A stretch of DNA of 64,000 bases from Ilex aquifolium (lineage: Eukaryota; Streptophyta; Magnoliopsida; Aquifoliales; Aquifoliaceae), in the NCBI GenBank assembly GCA_951799425.1, contig OX637392.1, positions 38,330,593-38,394,592 of the forward strand, read 5' to 3'. How positions within the stretch are numbered: the stretch's first letter is position 1; every line of letters begins with the position of its first letter. Of this stretch, positions 23,082 through 33,027 are shown piece by piece. The position numbers and the translations under genes are program-made. The notes under the pieces are model-generated. The model had not been told where the DNA came from. It searched no databases and worked only from the letters and a program-made list of their open reading frames with translations.

Positions 23082-25522
23082 TGTAACACCCCACATTTTC
23101 TTTTATATATGTATATAGATATATAGTAAATAATTGATGTAAAAATGTGGATATGTGTAGTGATGTGTGTTTGAATTTGGTAGATTGGAAAAATAGAGAT
23201 TTAAAATGTTAGTGGAAATAATAGTTGAAATTTGGTTTTTAATAAGTGAAAATATGAAATTTTAAGTTCTAGAACTTGAATTAAATAGGTTTGATGTAGA
23301 AATATGTGTTGGAGAGGTTTGTGATGGATTTGGTTGGCTTAGGAATGGATTGGAAATGAAAAAAGGGATGAAACAGGTTGTGAACAGTGCACGTGAACAG
23401 TTCACGTGAACAGTGCACTGGCTGCAACTTCACGCGCGATTTCGACCTTGATGCAGTCAATATCTCTCAAAACGCAAAACATGAAAGTTGTAGAGCTCTT
23501 TCTTAGAATTCCATAGCCTCTTGAATCATCTCAATCGGAGCTCGGATGAGAGAGTTATGCCCAGATAAAGAAGTGATGTCAAAACAGCCCAATTAGCTTG
23601 AACAGTGCACGTGAACAGTGCACTGGCTGCAACTTCAAGCCCGATTTGGACCTTGATGAAGTCAATATCTCTCAAAAATCAAAACATGAAAGTTTTAGAG
23701 ATCTTTATTATCATTCCATAGCATCTTGAATCATCTCAATCGGAGCTCGGATGAGAGAGTTATGCCCAGATAACGAAGCGATGTCGAAATAGTCCAATTA
23801 GCTTCGTTTTGCATTTAATGTCTCCATTTGCATCCTAAATCAAAATATAAGAATAATGAGTACATTTAGGCTTCAAATAAGTATAAAAGGTTTTAAGAAG
23901 CACCCTTCAAACATCACAAAACTTCATTAATAGTCGATTCGGATGGGTAAAATAGAAACTTTAGTGTTTCGGGTGTACGTTGCCTTTGGTTTTGAGATAA
24001 ATCATAAAAATAAATATTTTTAGGTTAAAATAAAATTAAAAATGAATCCGGAACGTCGAAAAACCTTAGGGTAGTCATATGGATCAAATTGGAGATTCTT
24101 AGTGGCAAATCCGTAATTTCGGAGAAAGCCAAAACAGTCCATGAACAGTAATTTTGGGGCTGATATGTTTTAAACTCATTTTCATCCCATTTGCCCTCAT
24201 TTCTTTCACTCCACTCTCACCCCACACCTCTTGGAACCCTAGAGAGCATTAGAGAGGAAGAAAGGAAGGGAAGAACAAGAGATTTAAGGGTAGATTCAAG
24301 GTAGGGGTTTTCTCTCATTCACTTACATTGAGGCTAGGATATTTATATATGTATGTTTTGGCTATCAATGGTATATATATGCTATGGAATCATCCTCTCT
24401 TAGGCTTTTTGCAAGGATTACATGTTTTGAACAAAGTTAGGGTTTAATACCCATGAAATCTCCTTTCTAGTTTTAAAATCCTAATTTTTGGAGAGTGATG
24501 TATTTCCTTCCTAAATGCTTTCTTTATTATGGATTTAGAAACCTTAGTGCTTTGTGTTGGGTAGAAAAATGATGTTATTGTGATCTCATGTATTTTCTTA
24601 GTTGGTTGTGGAATTGTTACATGATATATTTTGGGGATTTTGGATAAATACTTGTAAATTGAGATAAATGTTGGAATTGTATGCTTGGGTTGGGTTGTTT
24701 GTGATGCACATGAGTGAGAGATTCCTTGTAAGGATGCTCACCCCTTCCCTAGAGGTTCCCGATAAAGATGCTTGGGAAACAATGTAGTGATTGGTGAGAG
24801 GTTTCATGTAAGGATGTTCATCCATTCTCAAGAGATTCCCGGTAAGGATGCTTGAGAATCATAGATGACCTAAAGGGGGGTGGAGGTTACCACAAAGTAT
24901 GCCACCTACCGAAAGAATTGTTGGGAATTGGTTATGGCAATTAATAGTTACTATTTGTATGTGGTGCCCGTTTATTCATTTAAGGAATGTTTTTAAATAA
25001 ACTTGAGATCCTTTTTAAATGTCACTGTTTTATTTCAAATTATATATCTATGTTATGTTAAAAATTAAGACCTACCGTTTTAAATGCTTTGCTAAACCTT
25101 GTATGGGTTTGAGAGAATTTTTCTACAGAGCTTCGTGGTCACCCCCTATCGCTAACATTTTTCAGATTACCCGTTTGAGGAGGAGGACGTAAGGGTCGAG
25201 GAGCCCGCTACTTGGGAGACTCCACTGGACGGGAGTGTGGATCCCGAGGTGGACGCATAGAGCGACCTCCTTTCCTTTTGTACTAGACTAGGACATTCTT
25301 TTGGAGCAGTGTGTAGTCTAGTTTCTTTTGTTTATTCCGTTGCGTTCTTTAATTAATTTTTGAGATGTAATAGCCATGACTTGGGCTTATTATTTTGGAT
25401 AATGTTGGAAATATTCGTGGATGACAAATGAAGTCTTGTTTCTTAAGGGATTATATTAGTGCTCTCATGATATGAATGGTTTTAGAATGTAATGCCGTCC
25501 AAGGTGTGTTTTGGGGTGTTAC
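23082..25522 (+). mobile_element. 5' LTR of the Tekay-like element
   Basis: 2441 bp, with ends TGTAACACCCC and GGGGTGTTACA forming an 11-bp perfect terminal inverted repeat. A TATA-like box (GTATAAAAGG) is at 23881-23890. Compared with the 3' LTR it carries an extra ~205-bp tandem copy (CACTGGCTGC at 23416 and again at 23621) and lacks a ~42-bp segment present at about 31275-31316. U5 near 24710-24860 contains repeated TGAGAGRTTCC..GTAAGGATG modules. Confidence 0.93.
23387..23623. repeat. GTGCAC / CACGTG palindrome arrays in the Tekay 5' LTR
   Basis: GTGCAC lies at 23387-23392, 23413-23418, 23605-23610 and 23618-23623. CACGTG lies at 23390-23395, 23403-23408 and 23608-23613. The core 23387-23418 is itself an imperfect inverted repeat. 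CACGTG is the G-box bound by plant bZIP and bHLH proteins. The array is followed by CTGGCTGCAACTTC. Confidence 0.88.
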
Positions 25523-25526
25523 AAAG

Positions 25527-25540
25527 TTGGTATCAGAGCC
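25527..25540 (+). other. Primer binding site, tRNA-iMet type
   Basis: TTGGTATCAGAGCC begins 4 nt after the LTR end and is complementary to initiator tRNA-Met. The downstream leader (TAGGCTTTAGGTCTTACATG) recurs almost unchanged in the non-autonomous element at 46700-46758. Confidence 0.9.
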
Positions 25541-25713
25541 TAGGCTTTAGGTCTTACATGAGAGCTGTAGGTTATGAAATCACCTTTAGATCTTTAGGAT
25601 TATGGTGAATCAAATCCTTGAGTGAAATTTTACACACGTTCTATGCCTTAGTTTAACATAATATTTAGGATGTCTTGTACATCCATGAACTAAGTTGTGA
25701 ATTGATGTGCAGG

Positions 25714-26694
25714 ATGAACGGCGAACAAGGACGGGGACGCGGACGTGGCCGTGGCCGTGGAGGTCAAGCGAATCCACCACCACCACCACCTCCGGATGCC
25801 ATGCAAGGCATTTACCAATGCTTGAGGGAGCTCACCACTTTGGTACAAAACCAAAATGGTAACAACAACCACAATGGTGGAGCTCATCCTCTCGCTCAAG
25901 TACTGGGCAATGGGAACGGAGACCGAAGGATGATAGCTCTTCGGGAATTCTTAAGACAACGACCACCCAACTTCCAAGGGAGCTCCAATCCTTTGGAGGC
26001 GGATAGATGGATTCGCCGAGTGAAGAAGATCTGTGACGGCATGGGAGTTGCCGAGGAGTTGAGAGTTGGTTTGGCGACCTACCTGTTTGAGGGGGAGGCC
26101 GACTATTGGTGGGATGCCATAAAGAGGAGAAGGGACACCGACACACTCATTTGGGAAGAGTTCGATCAACTTTTCCAAGATAATTACTTCCCTGAATCGG
26201 TCAGAGACCGAATGAAGGCGGATTTTCTTGCACTACGACAGGGTAGTATGACCATGGCTGAGTATGAGAGGCGGTTCGACGAGCTCTCCCGTTATGCTAC
26301 GGGATTTATATCTACTGAGGCCGACAGGGCCAAGCGCTTCGAGCAGGGTCTGAGGCCGGTCATTAGGGAGAAGTTGGTGGCTCTCAGGATCCGTGATTTT
26401 GGGGACTTGGTGGACAGAGCTACACTGGTAGAGAGAGACATAGAGGATAGCCAGCGACGACAGGGCTTCTCGAGAGAAGGTCCGATCCGGACGGGTGCTA
26501 GCACTAGTGGGGCACAGAGACCGACACCATACCGTCGCCCAGACCAGACAGGTGGACAACGACTTTTGACAGCCCAAGGAGAGGGAGACACTCATACTAG
26601 AGCCGGTATTACCCCACGATCCTGCTTTGCATGTAGAGGTGTGGGACATATTCGGATGCATTGCCCAGTTTTTCCACCCCAGTGGCCTATCTAG
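25714..26694 (+). pseudogene. Tekay-like gag (capsid/nucleocapsid), ends at an early TAG
   Basis: This is the structural protein of the virus-like particle. The start at 25714 (MNGEQGRGRG) is preferred over the in-frame ATG at 25675 because the Arg/Gly-rich N-terminus begins there. An Arg/Gly tract and a Pro run (about residues 5-30) are followed by the capsid core (WIRRVKKICDGM, EADYWWDAIKRR, FQDNYFPESVRDRMKADFL, MTMAEYERRFDELSRYA). A CCHC knuckle (CFACRGVGHIRMHC) is at residues 304-317. TAG at 26692-26694, followed by TAG and TGA at 26746-26751 in the same frame, separates gag from protease, although these families normally read straight through. The capsid part itself is uninterrupted. Confidence 0.9.
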
Positions 26695-26751
26695 ACCGCC
26701 AGACAGGTACCAGCAGCCCAACCACCACCACCGAGGCCTGCACCGTAGTGA

Positions 26752-28407
26752 ATGATACAAGCTCAAGCCCCCGGCGGCGCCAACCAAGGGCGAGTATTTG
26801 CTTTGACTCAGCCGGAGGAGGGCATTGCCAATGCCGTTGTGGAAGGTATCGTCCTTATTTACAATTCTTGGGCCCGAATATTATTTGACCCCGGTGCAAC
26901 ATACTCATTTGTACGCACGACATATGCACTTGATTTGGGATTGAGTTTCGCGAAGCTAGAGCATGTTATGAACATTAGCTTGCCCACGGGAGAACGGTTA
27001 GATACTAGCCGAGTCTACAAGGGTTGCGTGCTTCGCATTGGGGAGCACGAATTGATTGTGGATTTGATTGCTTTAGAGATAAAGGGGTATGATGTGATTT
27101 TCGGGATGAACTTTTTGTCCGCTTTCTGGGCGGTAATGGATTGTTTTCGCAAGCGGATTATATTTCAGTTGCCGGGAGGAGTCGTTTTCAATTTTGTGAA
27201 TAACCGAGATTCTTCCCATCCATTTCCTACTACAGGTAGTAGATTCTTAAAAGTGAAATCGGGAAGTCATTTGAGTTTCTTAGCTAGCTTGATGGGAGAT
27301 GACAGGGATAAAATCCATACGGATGTTGTGTTAATTGTAGCGGAGTTTCCGGATGTTTTTCCCGAGGAATTACCCAGATTACCGCCACATAGGGAAATTG
27401 AGTTCAAGATCGATCTCTATCCAGGAACCGAACCCATATCCATTGCTCCCTACCGGATGACACCTTTGGAGTTGAAGGAGTTAAGGAAGCAGTTGGATCA
27501 CTTGTTGGCGATTGGGTTTATCCGTCTAAGCACTTCCCCTTGGGGAGCCCCGGTCCTCTTTGTGAGGAAAACGGATGAGACTCTACGGTTGTGCACGGAT
27601 TACCGGAGGTTGAATCGGGTTACCGTGAAGAATAAGTATCTGTTGCCGAGAATTGATGACTTATTTGATCAGTTGAAGGGTTCGAAGTATTACTCCAAGA
27701 TTGATCTTCGCACAGGGTATCATCAGCTGCGGATTAAGGATGAGGATATTCCTAAGACTGCTTTCCGTACCCGGTATGGTCATTTCGAGTATACGGTGAT
27801 GCCGTTCGGATTGACTAATGCCCCCGCAGCCTTCATGGATTTGATGCACAGAGTCTTCCGGCCTTACCTCGATCAATTTGTCATTGTGTTTATTGATGAC
27901 ATATTGATTTACTCACAGACTCAGGAGGAACATGCTCTTCATCTCTCTATTGTGCTACAAACATTGAGAGAACATAAGTTATATGCGAAGATGATCAAGT
28001 GTGAGTTTTGGATGAAGGAAGTGAAGTTCCTTGGCCATGTTGTGTCCGAGCAAGGAGTAGCGGTTGATCCCGCAAAGATTGAGGCCGTGATGAAATGGGA
28101 ACCACCGAAGAACGTAACGGAAGTACGGAGTTTCTTGGGGTTAGCCAGCTATTATCGTAGGTTTGTGGAAGGGTTCTCCAAGCTTGCGATGCCGATGACT
28201 TGCCTTACAAACAAGGGGGAGAAATTTTTGTGGACTCAAGCGTGTGAACTAGCTTTTCGCACCTTGAAGGAGAAGTTGACGACGGCACCTATCCTCATTA
28301 TTCCGAGCAGTAGGGAAGGCTATGATGTCTACACCGATGCTTCACTACGAGGCTTGGGATGCGTTCTAATGCAAGGAGGGAAGGTAGTGGCTTATGGCTC
28401 GAGGTAA
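26752..28407 (+). pseudogene. Tekay-like pol: protease, reverse transcriptase, start of RNase H
   Basis: An open stretch of 551 codons in the same frame as gag. The protease loop at 26884-26898 reads LFDPGAT, where DSGAT is expected, so the Ser of D-S-G is replaced by Pro and activity is doubtful. [11 protein letters not shown] ends the protease. RT follows with [41 protein letters not shown] and an intact active site FIDDILIYS (Asp pair at 27895-27900). The connection domain and first RNase H motif ([11 protein letters not shown], Asp at 28336) come next. TAA at 28405 interrupts the usual SRQLKVHE, consistent with CAA to TAA. Confidence 0.92.
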
Positions 28408-28848
28408 CTCAAGGTGCATGAGCAGAATTATCCCACACACGACTTGGGGCTAGCTGCGATGGTGTTTGCTCTTAAGTTGTGGAGATGTTATTTATACGGG
28501 GAGAAATTTCAAGTGTTCTCAGACCATAAAAGCCTCAAGTATATCTTCACACAGAAAGACTTGAATCTCCGGCAGAAAAGGTGGATTGAGTACTTAAAAG
28601 ATTATGAGTTCACGCTCAACTACCATCCGGGGAAGGCCAATGTAGTTGCCGACGCTCTTAGTAGGAAGTCTCAGGGTGAAATCAATTTTCTTGCGGTAAA
28701 TAGGTGGAAAATGATTGATGCATTGGAGGAGTACGATCTATGGGTGGATGGACCGGAGTATCAACCATATTTATTCAACCTTGTAGCTCAACCGACGCTT
28801 CGGCAACGGGTAGTGGAGTTGCAATGCCTGGATTCAGAACTCGATTAG
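28408..28848 (+). pseudogene. Tekay-like pol: rest of RNase H
   Basis: This continues the pol frame after the TAA. It contains YPTHDLGLAAMVFALK, FSDHKSLKYIF and ANVVADALSRKS. The family normally has HDLELA, whose Glu is an RNase H catalytic residue; here GGG at 28447-28449 encodes Gly, which should inactivate strand degradation. The related fragment at 6683-6982 keeps this Glu. The frame stops at TAG 28846-28848, in the linker before integrase. Confidence 0.9.
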
Positions 28849-29406
28849 ATTAGAGCCCGATTGGAGAATGGACAAGCGATTGAAGGATGGTCTTGGAAGA
28901 ATGTAGAGTTGAGATATGGGGAGAAGCTATGTGTTCCCGATGATTCGTCCCTAAAGGAGGAGATACTGGGAGAGTGTCATCGCTTCAAGTTTGTTATCCA
29001 CCCCGGTAGCACAAAGATGTATAGGGACATGAAGCGTCAATACTGGTGGAGGGGAATGAAGCGAGATGTGACCAAGTATGTGGCAAAATGTACGGTGTGC
29101 CAGCAGGTGAAGATTGAGCATCAAAGGCCAGGAGGAGTCCTACAGTCTTTGCATATTCCAGAGTGGAAGTGGGATCACATCACCATGGACTTCGTGTTGG
29201 GTTTACCACGGATGTCGTGCGAGCATAATGCAGTGTGGGTCATTGTGGATAGACTCACCAAGTCTGCTCACTTTTTGGGTATGAAAACCACGGATACATT
29301 CGAGACTTTGAGCCAGCTGTATATCCGTGAGATAGTGAGGTTACACGGCGTTCCGCTCTCGATTGTGTCGGATCGTGACTCTAGGTTTGTGGCGAGATTC
29401 TGGTAG
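28849..29406 (+). pseudogene. Tekay-like integrase: zinc-binding and catalytic core, part 1
   Basis: Same frame as pol. The HHCC zinc region runs [16 protein letters not shown] to KCTVCQQVK. Catalytic Asp 1 is in [10 protein letters not shown] (29188-29190) and Asp 2 in VSDRDSRF (29371-29373). A stop TAG at 29404-29406 follows FW, where the family usually has FWKSLQ. The third catalytic residue is in the next segment. Confidence 0.92.
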
Positions 29407-30099
29407 AGTCTACAACAAGCGATGGGGACAGAGTTACACTTCAGTACGTCTTTTCATCCCCAAACGGATGGCCAATCCGAGAGGGTGATACAGATTGTGG
29501 AGGATATGTTACGCGCTTGCGCGTTGGACTTCAAGGGGAGTTGGAGCGACCACTTACCGTTGGTGGAGTTTGCTTACAACAACAGCTATCAGGAAAGTAT
29601 TGGGATGGCACCGTATGAAGCATTGTATGGAAGACCATGCCGATCACCGACGTGTTGGTTAGAAGTCGGCGAGAGTAGTTTGTTTGGACCGGACATTGTT
29701 CGAGAAAGTACGGAGAAGATTCAACTCATCCGAGGGAGGCTACGGACGGCGCAAAGTAGACAGAAGAGCTATGCGGACCACAGACGAAGACCCTTAGAAT
29801 TCAAGGTGGGAGACTACGTATTTCTCAAGGTGTCACCCAAGAAGGGCGTGTTTCGATTCAGCAAGAAGGGGAAGTTAGCGCCAAGATATACCGGACCGTT
29901 TGAGGTAATCAAAGCGGTAGGCAAGGCGGCATATCAACTTCGACTACCAGCCCAGCTATCCGGAGTACATGAGGTGTTCCACGTGTCCATGTTGAGAAAG
30001 TGTCACTCGGATGCAACTCCAGTCGTGAACTTGGAGGAGATTGAAATTCAAGACGGAGCAACCTACGAAGAACAACCGGTAGAAATTCTCGACGCCTAG
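29407..30099 (+). pseudogene. Tekay-like integrase: core part 2 and C-terminal domain
   Basis: The frame continues with FHPQTDGQSERVIQ. The catalytic Glu at 29479-29481 gives the classic D-x35-E spacing from the Asp at 29371. The C-terminal GPY/F domain follows (FKVGDYVFLKVSPKKG, LAPRYTGPFEV, LSGVHEVFHVSMLRK). TAG at 30097-30099 truncates the protein just before the chromodomain. All three DDE residues are conserved, so the damage is confined to stop codons. Confidence 0.92.
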
Positions 30100-30228
30100 G
30101 AAAAAGTGTTTCGCAACAAAGTTATCAGATTGGTGAAGGTTTTTTGGCAACACCATGGAGTGGAAGAAGCTACATGGGAACCGGAGCAAGAAATGCGGGA
30201 GAAGTATCCATATTTGTTCGCTACTTGA
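30100..30228 (+). pseudogene. Chromodomain tail of the Tekay-like integrase
   Basis: This tail is separated from integrase only by the TAG at 30097. It reads NKVIRLVKVFWQHHGVEEATW and then a MREKYPYLF end, and terminates at TGA 30226-30228. The sequence matches the short chromodomain of chromovirus integrases, which is thought to bind modified histones and steer insertion into heterochromatin. In this copy it would not be translated as part of integrase. Confidence 0.85.
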
Positions 30229-30269
30229 GGTAAGTTTCGAGGATGAAACTTTCTTGAAGGGGGGTGGAT
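30229..30269 (+). promoter_or_regulatory. Hairpin and polypurine tract before the 3' LTR
   Basis: AAGTTTCGAGGATGAAACTT at about 30232-30251 contains a 7-bp stem (AAGTTTC/GAAACTT). It is followed by the purine-rich AAGGGGGGTGGAT, the second-strand primer, directly abutting TGTAACACC at 30270. Confidence 0.85.
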
Positions 30270-32537
30270 TGTAACACCCCGCATTTTCTTTTATATATGC
30301 ATATAGATATATAGTAAATAATTGATGTAAAAATGAGGATATGTGTAGTGATGTGTGTTTGAATTTGGTAGATTGGAAAAGTAGAGATTTAAAATGTTAG
30401 TGGAAATAATAGTTGAAATTTGGTTTTTAATAAGTGAAAATATGAAATTTTAGGTCCTAGAACTTGTATTAAATAGTTTTGGTGTAGAAATATGTGTTGG
30501 AGAGGTTTGGGATGGATTTGGTTGGCTTAGGAATGGATTGGAAATGGAAAAAGGGATTGAACAGTGCACGTGAACAGTGCACTGGCTGCAACTTCAATCC
30601 CGATTTAGACCTTGATGCAGTCAATATCTCTCAAAAATCAAAACATGAAAGTTTTATATCTCTTTCTTATCATTCCATATCATCTTGAATCACCTCAATC
30701 GGAGCTCGGATGAGAGAGTTATGCCCAGATAACGAAGCGATGTCGAAATAGTCCAATTAGTTTCGTTTTGCATTTAATGTCTCCATTTGCATCCTAAATC
30801 AAAATATAAGAATAATGAGTACATTTAGGCTTCAAATAAGTATAAAAGGTTTTAAGAAGCACCCTTTATCACATTTTATTTGCAAACATCGCAAAACTTC
30901 ATTAATAGCCGGTTTGGATGGGTAAAATAGAAACTTTAGTGTTTCGGGTGTACGTTGCCTTTGGTTTTGAGATAAATCATAAACATAAATGTTTTTAGGT
31001 TAAAATAACATTAAAAATGAATCCGGAACGTCGAAAAACCTTAGAGTAGTCATATGGATCAAATTGGAGATTCTTAGTGGCAAAACCGTAATTTCGGAGA
31101 AAGCCAAAACAGTCCATGAACAGTAATTTTGGGGCTGATATGTTTTAAACTCATTTTCATCCCATTTTCCCTCATTTCTTTCACTCCACTCTCACCCCAC
31201 ACCTCTTGGAACCCTAGAGAGCATTAGAGAGGAAGAAAGGAAGGGAAGAACAAGAGATTTAAAGGTAGATTCAAGATCAAAGCTCAAGTTCTTCCTACAA
31301 ACTAAGGATTCAAGGTAGGAGTTTTCTCTCATTCACTTACATTGAGGCTAGGATATTTATATATGTATGTTTTGGCTATCAATGGTATATATATGCTATG
31401 GAATCATCCTCTCTTAGGCTTTTTGCAAGGATTACATGTTTTGAACAAAGTTAGGGTTTAATACCCATGAAATCTCCTTTCTAGTTTTAAAATCCTAATT
31501 TTTGGAGAGTGATGTATTTCCTTCCTAAATGCTTTCTTTATTATGGATTTAGAAACCTTAGTGCTTTGTGTTGGGTAGAAAAATGATGTTATTGTGATCT
31601 CATGTATTTTCTTAGTTGGTTGTGGAATTGTTACATGATATATTTTGGGGATTTTGGATAAATACTTGTAAATTGAGATAAATGTTGGAATTGTATGCTT
31701 GGGTTGGGTTGTTTGTGATGCACATGAGTGAGAGGTTCCTTGTAAGGATGCTCACCCCTTCCCTAGAGGTTCCCGGTAAGGATGCTTGGGAAACAATGTA
31801 GTGATTGGTGAGAGGTTGCATGTAAGGATGCTCATCTATTCTCAAGAGATTCCCGGTAAGGATGCTTGAGAATCAAAGATGACCTAAAGGGGGGTGGAGG
31901 TTACCACAAAGTATGCCACCTACCGAAAGAATTGTTAGGAATTGGTTATGGCAATTAATGGTTATTATTTGTATGTGGTGCCCGTTTATTCATTTAAGGA
32001 ATGTTTTTAAATAAACTTGAGATCCTTTTTAAATGTCACTGCTTTATTTCAAATTATGTATCTATGTTATGTTAAAAATTGAGACCGACCGTTTTAAATG
32101 CTTTGCTAAACTTTGTATGGGTTTGGGAGAATTTTTCTACAGAGCTTCGTGCTCACCCCCTATCGCTAACATTTTTCAGATTACCCACTTGAGGAGGAGG
32201 ACGTAAGGGTCGAGGAGCCCGCTACTTGGGAGACTCCACTGGACGGGAGTGTGGATCCCGAGGTGGACGCATAGAGCGACCTCCTTTCCTTTTGTACTAG
32301 ACTAGGACATTCTTTTGGAACAGTGTGTAGTCTAGCTTCTTTTCTTTATTCCACTGCGTTCTTTAATTAATTTTTGAGATGTAATAGCCATGACTTGGGC
32401 TTATTCTTTTGGATAATGTTGGAAATTTTCGTGGATGACAAATGAAGTCTTGTTTCTTAAGGGATTATATTAGTGCTCTCATGATATGAATGGTTTTAGA
32501 ATGTAATGTCGTCCAGGGTGTGTTTTGGGGTGTTACA
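30270..32537 (+). mobile_element. 3' LTR of the Tekay-like element
   Basis: 2268 bp, TGTAACACCCC to GGGGTGTTACA. It carries one copy of the unit that is duplicated in the 5' LTR, with GTGCAC at 30564-30569 and 30577-30582, CACGTG at 30567-30572, and a TATA-like box near 30841. An extra ~42 bp near 31275-31316 and ~19 bp near 30866-30885 are absent from the 5' LTR. Confidence 0.93.
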
Positions 32538-32585
32538 AATATCATATTTAATCTTGTCTTTTTTCCATGACAACCAAATGAGCCC

Positions 32586-33027
32586 AAAGGGGTTTCATAC
32601 CAAAGACATTAACATTAAAAACACGAATTTCATTTAAATTTTACAAAGAATATTGGTTTAATATGTAAGAAAATGTAATAAATCCTTGAATTAATACTCT
32701 TCGTGTTGGTTATATTGTTACACAGACATATATGAAACTTTTTTTTTTGTTGGTGATTAGGAAGTAAATTAGTGAAATTTTGTGATTCTAAAAATTCTTT
32801 TTTGGTAATTTTTGAACATGTTAGACCAAAGATAAATCGAATGACATCAATTACATTGTTCTCACTGTGAATTTTAATTGTCACTATGAATATTTGTCAT
32901 GTGTGTTGTAATGACATATTACCACTAACAAAGTAGTTGTTTGATACTAACACAAAAATTTCATTATGTAAATTTTATGCTCTTTATGCTTTAATAAACT
33001 AAAATTTTGATTTGTCCATGCGATATA
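32586..33027. other. AT-rich sequence, no gene seen
   Basis: No coding capacity or recognised boundary. It contains CACTGTGAA, CACTATGAA and TTGTAATGACA repeats that recur at 35370-35720. It may be part of a larger decayed DNA transposon. Confidence 0.4.

Larger units (their letters stand above)
23082..32537 (+). mobile_element. Full-length Tekay-like chromovirus (Ty3/gypsy), coding frame broken
   Basis: A complete LTR retrotransposon of 9456 bp: 5' LTR 23082-25522, primer site 25527-25540, gag, protease, RT, RNase H, integrase, chromodomain, polypurine tract near 30257-30269, and 3' LTR 30270-32537. Flanks are AATAC (23077-23081) and AATAT (32538-32542), a 5-bp target duplication with one transition. 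The C-terminal chromodomain and long LTRs suggest the Tekay/Del clade. Gag-pol is a single frame throughout, with stop codons but no frameshifts, so the copy is non-autonomous now yet young in structure. Confidence 0.93.
22644..32585. mobile_element. MITE-like element split by the Tekay retrotransposon
   Basis: GGGCTCGTTTGGT at 22644-22656 and ACCAAATGAGCCC at 32573-32585 form 13-bp terminal inverted repeats with one mismatch. Removing the retrotransposon leaves about 480 bp of AT-rich non-coding sequence, the size of a MITE. Several internal copies of TTTGGTAG and ACCAAAC fit this. No outer target duplication was recognised, so the superfamily (hAT or Harbinger) is undecided. Confidence 0.5.

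Noticed and set aside
25690-26787. Long minus-strand open frames opposite Tekay gag
   Set aside because: They are antisense shadows of a well-supported gag gene and lack any domain.
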